DNA from: Arthrobacter sp. 135MFCol5.1
Lineage (GTDB): Bacteria > Actinomycetota > Actinomycetes > Actinomycetales > Micrococcaceae
Direction of reading: 5' to 3'
NCBI RefSeq assembly: GCF_000374865.1
Contig: NZ_KB895454.1
Location: 372,001-436,000, forward strand
DNA length: 64,000 bases
Position 1 is the first letter of the stretch, and each line of letters opens with the position of its first letter. Position numbers and translations under genes: made by a program. This document shows positions 42,196 through 51,367 of the stretch, piece after piece. The notes beneath the pieces are model-generated. The model made no database searches. It saw nothing but the letters and a program-made list of their open reading frames with translations, and had not been told where the DNA came from.

Positions 42196-43545
42196 CTACT
42201 TCCGGACGGTCTTGTCGCCGCCCACGATGCCTGCCACGGCCGTGTCGTAGTCGGCGGCCGCCTGCTCCGGGGTCCTCTTGCCCGTGATGACGGCTTCGGT
42301 GGCCTCCTGGACGGCAGCGGAGATCCGGGGGTAGTCCGAGGTGGCAGGGCGGTAACGGGTCACCGACACCAGGCTGGACACGTCTTTGACGAAGGGGTTG
42401 GCGGACTGGTAGCCCGGATCGGCTGCGACGTCGGTGCGGACGGCGATCTGTGAACTGGCGACCGTGAACTGCAGGGAGTTCTTTGCATTCAGCGCCGTGG
42501 TCAGGAACGTGAAGGCGAGGTCAGGTTGCTTGGTTTCCGCGCCCACGGCCAAGGTCCAGCCGCCGGACATGCTCACGGCACCCGGTGCCCCGCCGTTCCG
42601 CGTGGGGAACGGGGCCACGCCCATGTCCTGCGCGTACGCCGGCCATTCGTAGCTTCCACCTTTTTGCCAGAACGACGGGGTATAGGAGCCTTCCACGGTG
42701 GCGCCCAACTGTGCTTTCGGGAACCAGTCCCCGAACACCTTCTTCCAGACGTTCGGGTCCAGCGCATCGGCAGGCGGCACTGCGAGGTTCTCCTGGTAGA
42801 GCGTCTGGAGGAAGGTGAGGGAATCCTTAAAGCCTGCTGAGCCGACGACCCACTTTTTCGCATCCTGGTCATAGAGGCCGGCACCGGTGCCGTAGAGCAG
42901 CTCGTAGAACCCCTGCATCACTGTTCCCTCGCCGGTGCCTTTGCCGGCGTACATGTTGAACGGGATCACGGTGGGGTTGGAGGCCTTGATCTTCCTGGCG
43001 GTGTCCAGGATGTCCTGCCAGGTGGCCGGGCGCCAGGGCAGCGCGATGCCCGCGGCTTCAAAGACTTTCTTGTTGTACCAGATGGCCCGTGTGTCGGTGC
43101 CCAGCGGCACTGCGTAGGTGCCGCCGTCGTCCGCCTTCCCGGCTTCCTTCGCGCCGGCGTCGAACTTGTCCCAGTCTTTCCACGCCGCCAGCCGGCTGTC
43201 CAGGTTCAAGAGGTACCCGGCATCCACGTCCGAACGGACCTTGAACGTGTCTTCGTAAAAGACGTCGGGGGCGGTGGCAGGCGACCTGAGCGCGAGGGCC
43301 AGTTTGGTGCCGTAGTCGTCGTCGTTTGCCTGGATGGGCTGGAGTTCAACGGTGACGCCCTGGTGCGCTGCTTCGAACTCCTTCTTGGCGTCCTGGAACA
43401 TGGTGTCCAGTGCGGTGAAGGAATCCGTCTTCTGGTAGGCCACCTTGATCGTCTTGCCGCCCGCAGGATCGGCGGGAGTACAGCCGGCGAGGGCCAGTGC
43501 TGCGGCGGCCAGCAGGGACACCGTGGCGGATACCCGGCGAAGCAT
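42196..43545 (-). CDS. ABC transporter sugar-binding lipoprotein, ROK operon
   Basis: A 449-residue family 1 solute-binding protein. The signal peptide ends with lipobox ALAGC (Cys 22). The mature part has FEAAHQGVTVELQPIQANDD and the hinge-region motifs YAVPLGTDTRAIWYNKKVFE and GDWFPKAQLG seen in sugar-binding proteins. It starts seven bases after the ROK regulator gene, so regulator and transporter share a transcript. The sugar cannot be named. Confidence 0.92.
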   Translation of the reverse strand: MLRRVSATVSLLAAAALALAGCTPADPAGGKTIKVAYQKTDSFTALDTMFQDAKKEFEAAHQGVTVELQPIQANDDDYGTKLALALRSPATAPDVFYEDTFKVRSDVDAGYLLNLDSRLAAWKDWDKFDAGAKEAGKADDGGTYAVPLGTDTRAIWYNKKVFEAAGIALPWRPATWQDILDTARKIKASNPTVIPFNMYAGKGTGEGTVMQGFYELLYGTGAGLYDQDAKKWVVGSAGFKDSLTFLQTLYQENLAVPPADALDPNVWKKVFGDWFPKAQLGATVEGSYTPSFWQKGGSYEWPAYAQDMGVAPFPTRNGGAPGAVSMSGGWTLAVGAETKQPDLAFTFLTTALNAKNSLQFTVASSQIAVRTDVAADPGYQSANPFVKDVSSLVSVTRYRPATSDYPRISAAVQEATEAVITGKRTPEQAAADYDTAVAGIVGGDKTVRK

Positions 43546-43552
43546 GGTCCGG

Positions 43553-44803
43553 TCAGCTTTCCAGCAGCAGCCGCTGGGCGCGGGGCGCGAGGGTATGTTC
43601 CAGGACCAGCGATGCTGCGCCGATGGCGCCCACGTCCTCGCCTACGCCGGTGCCCACAACCTCGATGGGGTGGATCAGGCGGGCGGCGCTGTTGGTATCC
43701 AGGAGGGACGGGATCAGCTCCAGGTAGCGTTGGGACAGGCAGGTCCAGAACGGTCCGCCGAAGACAACCCGTTCAACATCCAGGGTGTTGGTGACCACTG
43801 AAACTGCGCGTGCCACCAGGACGGCTGACTTGTCCAGGATGGCGGAGGCCCGTTCGTCCCCGCCGTAGGCGCGTGCGCAGAGGTCGGCGAAGCTCTGCTT
43901 GATTTCGGCGGCACTGCTGGCCGGGGATCCTTCCAGGATGCCGGCCGCCTCCGCCTCCGCCACCAGCACCTGCGGGATGCAGGAGGATTTCACGCAGCCC
44001 CGCTGGCCGCAGTCGCAGGGAGGGCCGTCCGGATCCACCACGATGTGGCCGATCTCGCCGGCGTTGCCGGAGGTTCCGCGAATGACCTCGTCGTTGAGGA
44101 CGATGCCGCAGCCGATGCCGGTCCCCATGTACATGAAGACGAAGCTCCCCGCGCCGCTGGGGCCGCCCGCCCAGGTTTCCGCCACGGCCGCGCTGGTGAC
44201 GTCCTTGTCCACCAGCACCGAGTAGCCGGTGGCCCTGGCCAGCGCCTCACGCAGTTCCACCCGGTCCCAGCCCGGCAGCAGCGGCGGGTCCACCACGGTG
44301 CCGTTGTCCAGGTCGATGGGGCCGGGAGCGGCCACGCCCACGCCTGCGATGCGGCTGCGGTCCACGCCGGAATCGGTGACGAGCTGCGCCAGTTCCGCGG
44401 CGATGGTGGTGATGACGGCGGAGGGATCGTTCCCGCCCGGGGTCTTGATGCGTGAATGCCGGACCACCGCCCCCACCAGGTCCAGGACCACGAACGTGGT
44501 CACTGCCGGGTCAAGGTGGACACCCAGGGCGTACATTCCGCCAGGGTTGAGCCGCAGGATGGTGCGTGGCTTGCCCGGTCCGCTGCCCTCTTTGCCGGCT
44601 TCCACGATCAGGTTCTGGTCCAGCAGGCGCCGGGAAATATTGGAGATGGTCTGCGGGGACAGCCCCACGATCTGCGCGAGTTCCACGCGGCTCAAACCGC
44701 CGGTGGTCCTGCGGATCGCGTCAAGGATGACGGTGAGGTTGAAATCCCCCATCCTGGGCAAGTTGGTTCCGCGCCTCGGAGAAGATTGGCGGATCTCAGA
44801 CAC
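43553..44803 (-). CDS. ROK-family transcriptional regulator
   Basis: A 416-residue repressor-type ROK protein. The N-terminal winged helix (SRVELAQIVGLSPQTISNIS) is fused to a sugar-kinase-like domain with VGVAAPGPIDLDNG, the zinc site GHIVVDPDGPPCDCGQRGC (CxCGxxGC) and VFGGPFW. Its sugar ligand probably relieves repression of its own operon. It is the first gene, followed by binding protein and permeases. The 170 bases upstream hold the operon promoter region; I see no clear operator. Confidence 0.92.
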   Translation of the reverse strand: MSEIRQSSPRRGTNLPRMGDFNLTVILDAIRRTTGGLSRVELAQIVGLSPQTISNISRRLLDQNLIVEAGKEGSGPGKPRTILRLNPGGMYALGVHLDPAVTTFVVLDLVGAVVRHSRIKTPGGNDPSAVITTIAAELAQLVTDSGVDRSRIAGVGVAAPGPIDLDNGTVVDPPLLPGWDRVELREALARATGYSVLVDKDVTSAAVAETWAGGPSGAGSFVFMYMGTGIGCGIVLNDEVIRGTSGNAGEIGHIVVDPDGPPCDCGQRGCVKSSCIPQVLVAEAEAAGILEGSPASSAAEIKQSFADLCARAYGGDERASAILDKSAVLVARAVSVVTNTLDVERVVFGGPFWTCLSQRYLELIPSLLDTNSAARLIHPIEVVGTGVGEDVGAIGAASLVLEHTLAPRAQRLLLES

Positions 44804-44972
44804 GGTGTCCCCTAAACGTCTTCGGCTACCTGCATACGGTGATGCTTTGAATCGTACGTTACGGGCGGGCGCCCGCCCACATGGCCGGGCGGCGGCGCGG
44901 CGCGGGAACGGTCCACGTCAGCGGCGGGTTGGCGGTGGGTGCCGGTCAACGGGTGGCAGCCGCCGGCCCGGA

Positions 44973-46184
44973 TCAGCGGGGACGGCGGACGCTTCGCGTG
45001 ACGGTGAATTTAGGATTCAGGCCTTCCACGACGGTGGGTCCGACGTGCCGTTCCAGGGCCGGCAGGTAGGCAAGGTGCCGGTTGAAGACCGTCCACAGCT
45101 CCCCGCCGGCGGCCAGGACGCGTCCTGCCGCCTCGATCATCTTGATCCCGGCGCCCGCGTGGACGCCGGCGCCAACGTGGAAGGGCGGGTTCAGCAGGAC
45201 GGCATCGGCAGCGCCGTCGGGGAAGGTACTGAGCGCGTCATCCTGCAAGACAGTGATCCGGTCCGCCAGGCCGTTCGCCCGTGCGGTGGCGAGGGCCGAC
45301 TGCACGGCGGCCGCGGACTGGTCGGTGGCCGTCACGGCGGCGCCAGGGAACTGGCGGGCGTACATGGCGGCGAGGATGCCGGTGCCGCAGCCGAGATCGA
45401 CGGCGTGCCGTGCCGGTCTCATGGCGGGCAGGAACGTCAGCAGGAATCGGGTGCCGATGTCCAATTTGGCGCCGGCGAAGACAGCGCCGTGGGCGGCAAC
45501 GTCAAGGTCCAGCTCGGCGAGATGCTCCACCACCGGAAAGCGTGGCGGTGCGGCCGGCTTTGGTCCGGCGGCCAGGACCAGCCGCGACTTTCGCCGGGCG
45601 AGCTGCGGCTGGACGGACGCGAAAAAACGTTCCAGGACCGCGTTCATGCCCAGGGACATGTGTTTGACCCTGCCGCCGGCCAGCAGCAGCACCCCGGGGG
45701 CCGCATGGCGGGCGACGGCAGCCGCAATCTCCTCCAGCTCCGCCAGGGTCTTGGGCAGTTGCAGCAGGACTGTTTCCGCGCCTGCCAGGAGCTCAGGCCC
45801 GAGGGGCAGCTGGACGAACTCCGTGCCGTCACCGGCGTATCCCGGCAACTGTGCGTCGCATTGCGCGGCGTTCAACCGCAGCGCCCGCTCCCCTGTCACC
45901 AGGTCCTGGTGCACGCGCAGGGAGGCCGTGGCGAGGACTGCGGAGGCGCCCAAGGTCAGGGCGCCGTAACGGTCACCGATGACGGCAATGGTGCTGCCGG
46001 ACCGGCCAAGCTGCACAGCGGTGTCCAGGAGCAGCCGGTCCGTGGCGTCCCAGGCGTGGAGGTTGGGCGCTTCAACATCGGGCCGCCGGCGCAGGACATC
46101 GAAAATCTCCGCCAGGGTATGTGCTGCCACCGCTGTCCTGCCGCCTTCTGTCGTCCGTGCCGGCCCCGGGTCCCCCGGAGTCAC
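44973..46184 (-). CDS. Class I SAM-dependent methyltransferase, RsmC/RlmG-like
   Basis: About 403 residues. The C-terminal half is the catalytic domain: VDLGCGTGILAAMYARQFPG is the SAM-binding loop and LLNPPFHVGAG carries the NPPF catalytic motif of base N-methyltransferases, followed by GGELWTVFNRHLAYLP. The N-terminal half is a degenerate duplicate domain (TIAVIGDRYGALTL), the layout of RsmC and RlmG, which methylate guanines in rRNA. GTG 46184 overlaps the upstream stop (GTGA); GTG 46190 and 46130 are alternatives. Confidence 0.85.
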   Translation of the reverse strand: MTPGDPGPARTTEGGRTAVAAHTLAEIFDVLRRRPDVEAPNLHAWDATDRLLLDTAVQLGRSGSTIAVIGDRYGALTLGASAVLATASLRVHQDLVTGERALRLNAAQCDAQLPGYAGDGTEFVQLPLGPELLAGAETVLLQLPKTLAELEEIAAAVARHAAPGVLLLAGGRVKHMSLGMNAVLERFFASVQPQLARRKSRLVLAAGPKPAAPPRFPVVEHLAELDLDVAAHGAVFAGAKLDIGTRFLLTFLPAMRPARHAVDLGCGTGILAAMYARQFPGAAVTATDQSAAAVQSALATARANGLADRITVLQDDALSTFPDGAADAVLLNPPFHVGAGVHAGAGIKMIEAAGRVLAAGGELWTVFNRHLAYLPALERHVGPTVVEGLNPKFTVTRSVRRPR

Positions 46185-47263
46185 CCCCACGTTACCGTTT
46201 CCGCCGCCGAAGCCATCCCGGGCAGTGCCGCGATGGCTGCCACTGCAGCGCGGCCGGCCCGGTTGGCGCCGATGGTGGACGACGACGGCCCGTAGCCCAC
46301 CAGGTGGACGCGCGGCTCAGCTGCCACCTGGGTTCCTTCCATCGCGATCCCGCCGCCCGGTCCGCGGAGGTGGAGCGGGGCAAGGTGTTCCAGTTCGGCC
46401 CTGAAGCCGGTGGCCCACAGGATGACGTCCGCCTTCAGGAAACTGCCGTCGGCGCGGCGGACTCCGTCCGGTTCGATGGACGTGAACATGGGCTGCCGGT
46501 CAAGGACGCCGCGCTCCCGTGCTGCGCGGAGCGCCGGAGTCCAGATGAGTCCGGTCGCCGATACGACGCTTTGCGGCGGGAGGCCCCGGCGGACACGGTC
46601 CTCCACCAGGGCCACTGCGTCGTGCCCGGCCCTGGCATCGAAAGGGGCGTCCCGCCAGGCCGGTTCCCGGCGCGTGAACCAGCTGGTGGACGTCACGCGG
46701 GAAATCTCGTCCAGCAGGCCGACGGCGGAGATGCCGCCGCCCACCACAATCACGTGCTTGCCCGTGAATTCAGCGGCGGAGACGTAGTCGGCAACGTGCA
46801 GCTGCCGGCCGCGGAATGAGGACCGGCCCGGGTAGATGGGCCAGAACGGGCGGGTCCAGGTGCCGGTGGCGTTGATGAGGGCCTTGGCGCTCCAGACGCC
46901 GTCGGACGTCTCCACCCTCAGCCGTCCGGCCGGGTCCTCGTCTTCCCGCCGGACAGCACGCACTTTGACGGGCCGGTGCACGGCAAGGCCCAGGGCGGCC
47001 TCGTAGCCGCCAAAGTAGCGGGTCAGGAATTGGGAGCTGGGCTCGGTTGGATCGACGTCCGGTTTGGGGATCCCCGGCAGGTCGCTGATTCCGTTGACCG
47101 TTGCCATGCGCAGGCTCTTCCACCGATGCCGCCAGGCACCGCCCGGACCGTCCTCGGCGTCGAGCACCGCAAAATCGAATTCCCGGCGCTGCAGGTGGTA
47201 GGCGGCGGACAGGCCGGCCTGGCCCGCCCCGATGACCACCACATCGGTCGGCTCAGGAATCAC
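46181..47263 (-). CDS. Flavin-dependent monooxygenase-like NAD(P)-binding oxidoreductase
   Basis: A 360-residue two-dinucleotide flavoprotein with the FAD motif VVVIGAGQAGLSAAYHL, WKSLRMATVNGISDLPG, NATGTWTRPFWP, the NADPH motif VIVVGGGISAVGLLDEI and the late ILWATGFRAE. This pattern fits the CzcO/flavin monooxygenase family. Substrate unknown. It is upstream of, and coupled to, the methyltransferase gene, and divergent from the third CFA-synthase-like gene with 46 bases between. Confidence 0.88.
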   Translation of the reverse strand: MIPEPTDVVVIGAGQAGLSAAYHLQRREFDFAVLDAEDGPGGAWRHRWKSLRMATVNGISDLPGIPKPDVDPTEPSSQFLTRYFGGYEAALGLAVHRPVKVRAVRREDEDPAGRLRVETSDGVWSAKALINATGTWTRPFWPIYPGRSSFRGRQLHVADYVSAAEFTGKHVIVVGGGISAVGLLDEISRVTSTSWFTRREPAWRDAPFDARAGHDAVALVEDRVRRGLPPQSVVSATGLIWTPALRAARERGVLDRQPMFTSIEPDGVRRADGSFLKADVILWATGFRAELEHLAPLHLRGPGGGIAMEGTQVAAEPRVHLVGYGPSSSTIGANRAGRAAVAAIAALPGMASAAETVTWG

Positions 47264-47309
47264 TCCCCAATGATAGTCGCGGAGGGCAGCACAGCCTTAG
47301 GGTGGGCCC

Positions 47310-48632
47310 ATGGACACTGCGGGAGCCACCAAGGCCACGGGACATGCTGACCGGCTGGCAACAGCGTTGGGGGTGGTGCTGGGGACGGATCGGATCCCCT
47401 TGCGCCTGAGGGCCTGGGATGGCTCCGAGGCCGGGCCCGCGGACGCCCCGGTCCTGGAGTTCAGGTCACGCCGGGCACTCCGGCGGATGCTGTGGTCACC
47501 GGGGCAACTGGGACTGAGCCGGGCGTATGTAGCGGGTGAGATCGACGCTCCGGGAGACGTGTTCGCGGCCTTCGGGGCACTGAGCTCGGCAGGGAAGTTT
47601 GCCGAGCCCGGCCCCTTCCGTCCGCCCACTGCCCGCGAACTGTTGCTGCTGGCACGGACTGCGGTCAGGCTGGGCGCGGTGGGTCCCAACCCGGTTCCGC
47701 CGCCGGAGGAGGCCCGCATTGCACGGAAGGGCCGGATGCATTCCCGGGGCCGGGATTCTGCCGCCATCTCCCATCACTACGACGTCGGCAATGATTTCTA
47801 TGCCCTGGTGCTGGGATCCTCCATGGTCTATTCCTGCGCGGTATGGCCGGCCGCCGGCGCGCCGGATCCGCAGGCGCCGGACGTGGGCCTGGACGCCGCG
47901 CAGGAGGCCAAACTGGACCTGGTCTGCCGCAAACTGGGCCTCCAGCCCGGGATGCGGGTCCTGGACGTGGGGTGCGGCTGGGGCAGCTTCGCCCTCCACG
48001 CGGCCGCCAGGTACGGGGTCAGCGTGGTGGGGGTGACGCTGTCGACGGAACAGGCCGCCCTGGCCGCCAAGCGGGCTGCAGATGCCGGCCTCACCGGCAG
48101 CGTGGAGATCCGGGTGCAGGACTACCGGGATGTGCACGACGGACCGTTCGACGCCATCAGCTCCATTGGCATGTCCGAGCACGTGGGCCGGGCCCAGACC
48201 CCCGCCTACGCCGCAGCGCTCTTCGGGCTGCTCAAGCCCGGCGGCCGGCTGCTGAACCACGCCATCTCCTGGAATGCCGGCCCCACCAGCCCCGATCCCG
48301 ACTCGTTCATTCCCCGGTACGTTTTCCCCGATGGGGAAATGATCAGCCTGGGCGAGATGGTGGCCGCCTTGGAAACAGCCCGGTTCGAAGTCCTCGACGT
48401 CGAGGCCCTCCGCCGCCACTATGCCCTGACCCTCCGGGCCTGGGTCCGGCGACTGGAAGAGAACTGGGACGAAGCGGTAGCCCTCGCCGGGGCGGGGCGC
48501 GCCAGGGTATGGCGCCTCTACATGGCGGCCAGCGCCCTGGGCTTCGAAAACGGGCTGACCGGCGTCAACCAGGTCCTTGCCCGCCGGCCGGGCGGGGCTG
48601 AGCCGCCACTGCGCCGCCACGACTGGTTGTGA
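47310..48632 (+). CDS. Cyclopropane-fatty-acyl-phospholipid synthase-like methyltransferase, paralogue 3
   Basis: A 440-residue CFA synthase-family enzyme, closely related to paralogue 1 at 24272. Both share the N-terminal RLRAWDGSEAGPADAP-type segment, AISHHYDVGNDFYALVLG, the SAM loop VLDVGCGWGSFALHAA, and the active-site SSIGMSEHVGRAQTP with conserved Glu/His. It retains LNHAISWNAG and FIPRYVFPDGE, closer to classical CFA synthases than paralogue 1. Starts at ATG 47310 with GGTGGG upstream. It is a single gene, away from the FAD/DUF1365 operon. Confidence 0.9.
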   Translation: MDTAGATKATGHADRLATALGVVLGTDRIPLRLRAWDGSEAGPADAPVLEFRSRRALRRMLWSPGQLGLSRAYVAGEIDAPGDVFAAFGALSSAGKFAEPGPFRPPTARELLLLARTAVRLGAVGPNPVPPPEEARIARKGRMHSRGRDSAAISHHYDVGNDFYALVLGSSMVYSCAVWPAAGAPDPQAPDVGLDAAQEAKLDLVCRKLGLQPGMRVLDVGCGWGSFALHAAARYGVSVVGVTLSTEQAALAAKRAADAGLTGSVEIRVQDYRDVHDGPFDAISSIGMSEHVGRAQTPAYAAALFGLLKPGGRLLNHAISWNAGPTSPDPDSFIPRYVFPDGEMISLGEMVAALETARFEVLDVEALRRHYALTLRAWVRRLEENWDEAVALAGAGRARVWRLYMAASALGFENGLTGVNQVLARRPGGAEPPLRRHDWL

Positions 48633-48652
48633 CACCAGGCCCGGATGGGCGG

Positions 48653-50329
48653 CTAGGCCACTGGCGACGGGCCGCCCGGCTGGGTGTAATGCTGGGTCTG
48701 CTCGATCTGCACGACCTTCGGGTCGGTCTCATCGGCGGCGTAGTCCGTGGGCCGCGTCAGGTCCTCCCCCGTCCGGACCTTCAGTGCCCGCAGCACCACG
48801 GTCAGGACGACGGCGACCACCAGGTTGAGCGCGAACGCGGACACCGCGATGTACACGCTGAAGTCCGTCCCCGGGAAGGCGGCCACCGAGCCACCAAAGT
48901 GCGCCTTGGTGACAGGGTTGACCACGTTATAGGCGGAGACTGTTCCGAATACGATGCCCACTGCCCAGCCGGCCAGGAGGGCCCACCGGTCGAACCAGCG
49001 GGTGTACAGGCCGGCCACTACCGCCGGGAACGTTTGCAGGATCCAGATGCCGCCCAGCAGCTGCATGTTGATGGCGGCGGACTGGTCCATGGCGATGACG
49101 AAGACCAATGCGCCCACCTTCACCACCAGGGAGACGATCTTGGATACTTTCGCTTCGGTCCTGGCGTCCACGTCGGGCCGGATGAAGTCGCGGTAGATGT
49201 TGCGGGTGAACATGTTCGCGGCGGCGATCGACATGATCGCTGCCGGCACCAGGGCACCGATGGCGATGGCGGCCAGCGCGATTCCCGCGAACCAGGCCGG
49301 GAAGTGGTCAAGGAACAACTGAGGGACCACCAGCTGCGGGTTGACCGATCCATCCAGGTCGATGGGCTTGGTCCCGGCCTGGATGGCCACGAATCCCAGC
49401 AGGGCCAGGAAGCCGAGCATCAGCGAATACAGCGGGAGGATCGCGGCGTTGCGGCGGATGGTGTTCCGTGCCTTCGAGGCCAGCACGGCCGTCACGGAGT
49501 GCGGGTACATGAACAGTGCCATGGCTGAACCAAGGGCGAGTGACCAGTATGCGGAGTAGTTGGCGGCGCCTGGAATGAAGACGCCGGCCGGCTTGCCCGT
49601 GGCCTGGTTGACGGTGCCCAGTTTGGCCTGCGCGGAATTGAAGATCGTGTCCCAGCCACCAAACTTGATGGGCAGGTAGATCACGGCCACGATGACGGCG
49701 AGGTAGATCAGCAGGTCCTTGACCACGGCGATCATCGCCGGTGCACGCAGCCCCGAGGTGTACGTGTAGGCGGCCAGGACCACGAAAGCCAGGATCAATG
49801 GCAGGTCGGTCAACAGCACGTTGCCGGAGCTGCCCAGGCCCAGGACCGTGAGCACCGCCTTGATGCCGACAAGCTGCAGCGCGATATACGGCATGGTGGC
49901 TACGATTCCGGTGACTGCCACCGCCAGGGAAAGCCAGCGGCTGCCGTACCGGCCGCCCACGAAGTCGGCCGAGGTGACGTAGCCGTGGCGGTGGGAGACC
50001 GACCACAGCCGGCTCATGATGATGAAGATGATCGGGTAGAGGACGATCGTGTAGGGGACGGCGAAGAAGCCGCTGACCGCGCCCGTGGCCCACATGGCCG
50101 CCGGGACCGCCACAAAGGTGTAGGCGGTGTAAAGGTCACCGCCCAGCAGGAACCAGGTGATCCAGGTTCCGAACCCGCGGCCGCCCAGGCCCCACTCGTC
50201 AAGGCTGTGCAGGCCCTCCACTTCGGTTCCGCGCCGCCACTTGGCAGCGAGGAACCCCATCACGGCCACGACGACGAACAGCAGCACAACGATGACCAGG
50301 GCGGTCCAGTTGATTTCGCGCCCGTTCAT
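48653..50329 (-). CDS. mctP: Sodium:solute symporter, MctP/monocarboxylate type
   Basis: A 558-residue permease of the SSS family with about 13 helices. Typical features are GLGGRGFGTWITWFLLGGDL near the start, the VTSADFVGGRYGSRWLSL loop, and LGLGSSGNVLLTDLPLIL. These fit MctP, which takes up lactate, pyruvate, alanine or short-chain acids. The stop faces the convergent CFA gene 20 bases away. It overlaps the upstream DUF3311 gene by four bases (ATGA), the usual partner of MctP-type transporters. Confidence 0.88.
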   Translation of the reverse strand: MNGREINWTALVIVVLLFVVVAVMGFLAAKWRRGTEVEGLHSLDEWGLGGRGFGTWITWFLLGGDLYTAYTFVAVPAAMWATGAVSGFFAVPYTIVLYPIIFIIMSRLWSVSHRHGYVTSADFVGGRYGSRWLSLAVAVTGIVATMPYIALQLVGIKAVLTVLGLGSSGNVLLTDLPLILAFVVLAAYTYTSGLRAPAMIAVVKDLLIYLAVIVAVIYLPIKFGGWDTIFNSAQAKLGTVNQATGKPAGVFIPGAANYSAYWSLALGSAMALFMYPHSVTAVLASKARNTIRRNAAILPLYSLMLGFLALLGFVAIQAGTKPIDLDGSVNPQLVVPQLFLDHFPAWFAGIALAAIAIGALVPAAIMSIAAANMFTRNIYRDFIRPDVDARTEAKVSKIVSLVVKVGALVFVIAMDQSAAINMQLLGGIWILQTFPAVVAGLYTRWFDRWALLAGWAVGIVFGTVSAYNVVNPVTKAHFGGSVAAFPGTDFSVYIAVSAFALNLVVAVVLTVVLRALKVRTGEDLTRPTDYAADETDPKVVQIEQTQHYTQPGGPSPVA

Positions 50330-50703
50330 GGCCGGTCCCCTCCCCGGCCGGGCCGGGCGGAGGCGCCACCCGCCCTCGGCGGGCCGCCGGCCCGTGCTTC
50401 AGCCCGCCGTCGTCGGTCTTCCCTGGTGACCAGCCAATAGGCTGTGCCGGTCAGCACGGCGGAAATTGGCACCCACGCCAGCTGGTACCAGTAGAAAAAC
50501 GGCATGCCGCCCAGCCGGGGTGCGTCAAAGGAGTACAGCTGCGGCATCAGCGGGAGGAGAATGGCTGCCGCCAGCAGGAGGCCGGCCCCAATATACGGAG
50601 CCGGCCTGGCCGGTCCCCGGATGGCTGTATCACGCGACAGCGGCGTCCCGTGGGGAACCCCTTCGCCATTCGCACCGTAACCGGACTCATTCGCCTGGGA
50701 CAT
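50326..50703 (-). CDS. DUF3311 domain-containing small membrane protein
   Basis: A 125-residue protein with two membrane helices. The hallmark GMPFFYWYQLAWVPISAVLT lies at the start of the second, preceded by PAPYIGAGLLLAAAILLPL. A charged Arg/Gly/Pro-rich tail follows. DUF3311 proteins are encoded with SSS transporters and may be small accessory subunits. It is the first gene of the pair; 50704-50856 upstream shows no other gene. Confidence 0.85.
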   Translation of the reverse strand: MSQANESGYGANGEGVPHGTPLSRDTAIRGPARPAPYIGAGLLLAAAILLPLMPQLYSFDAPRLGGMPFFYWYQLAWVPISAVLTGTAYWLVTREDRRRRAEARAGGPPRAGGASARPGRGGDRP

Positions 50704-50856
50704 CTGCGACCTCCTCGTCAGCGACGTCCCGGGGCTGGACTCTGGTGAATGAAGACCAGCGGCGGGACGCTGTGCCCTCCATGATCAGTTGTACGCCGGT
50801 TTGACCTGCGCGGGAAGGGTTTTGCACCTGGGCCGGCCCGCTTCCAGGGAGCAATG

Positions 50857-50895
50857 AAAAAAGGGAACCATCACCAGGTGATGGTTCCCTTTTTC
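50857..50895. terminator. Terminator of the downstream tRNA-Ala gene, bidirectional
   Basis: Stem GGGAACCATCA / TGATGGTTCCC (50863-50889) with a five-base loop, an A-run before it and a T-run after it. On the minus strand it lies 20 bases after the 3' end of the tRNA gene at 50909-50981. Confidence 0.88.
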
Positions 50896-50908
50896 CTACT
50901 TTGCACGG

Positions 50909-50981
50909 TGGAGCTGAGGGGACTCGAACCCCTGACCCCCTGCATGCCATGCAGGTGCGCTACCAGCTGCGCCACAGCCCC
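50909..50981 (-). tRNA. tRNA-Ala (anticodon GGC), copy 2
   Basis: A 73-base gene folding as a standard cloverleaf. Acceptor GGGGCTG pairs with CAGCTCC, the anticodon stem CCTGC/GCAGG encloses loop ATGGCAT with anticodon GGC, and the T loop is GGTTCGAGTCC. CCA is not fully encoded. It is identical to the gene at 51178-51250. Confidence 0.97.
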
Positions 50982-51025
50982 GTACTTCGCGTTCCTTCGG
51001 TTGATTTCCCCGGAGCAACCTGACC

Positions 51026-51055
51026 AGAGTAATGCACTTTTCCGCTGGACGCCAA
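51026..51055 (-). promoter_or_regulatory. Promoter of tRNA-Ala copy 2
   Basis: On the minus strand TTGGCG (51055-51050) and TACTCT (51031-51026) are spaced by 18 bases, about 45 bases before the tRNA. Confidence 0.5.
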
Positions 51056-51134
51056 TCGGGCTTTTCCTGCCGCACCGGCGGCGATGGACCACCGCCGAAA
51101 GCTGCCCCGGCGGCGGCCGCGAACAACGCAGAAC

Positions 51135-51170
51135 AAAAAAATCCGCCGGAACCGTGATGGTTCCGGCGGA
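51135..51170 (-). terminator. Terminator of tRNA-Ala copy 1
   Basis: A perfect 12-bp stem, TCCGCCGGAACC / GGTTCCGGCGGA, with a five-base loop is followed on the minus strand by seven T. It lies eight bases after the tRNA gene. Confidence 0.93.
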
Positions 51171-51177
51171 AGTCCGG

Positions 51178-51250
51178 TGGAGCTGAGGGGACTCGAACCC
51201 CTGACCCCCTGCATGCCATGCAGGTGCGCTACCAGCTGCGCCACAGCCCC
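51178..51250 (-). tRNA. tRNA-Ala (anticodon GGC), copy 1
   Basis: A 73-base gene with the same sequence and fold as the copy at 50909-50981: seven-base acceptor stem GGGGCTG/CAGCTCC, anticodon GGC in an ATGGCAT loop. It reads GCC (and GCU) alanine codons, abundant in this genome. Confidence 0.97.
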
Positions 51251-51306
51251 GGAATGTTGCCGCTCCGAGAAGCTTTGTTCGGGGTCTCCCCCGAAGCAAC
51301 TCAAAT

Positions 51307-51336
51307 ATCTTAGAACAGCAATTCCGAAAATTCCAA
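51307..51336 (-). promoter_or_regulatory. Promoter of tRNA-Ala copy 1
   Basis: On the minus strand TTGGAA (51336-51331) and TAAGAT (51312-51307) are spaced by 18 bases, about 55 bases before the tRNA, in an A/T-rich gap after rsfS. Confidence 0.6.
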
Positions 51337-51367
51337 ATCGGGAATATTCAGGGATCTGGCGTCTCGC

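Noticed and set aside
50687..51304. Several overlapping ORFs containing repeated CGAAGSAPAWHAGGQGFESPQL-like sequence (shortened)
   Set aside because: The repeated peptide is the translation of the two identical tRNA-Ala genes, a common false ORF.
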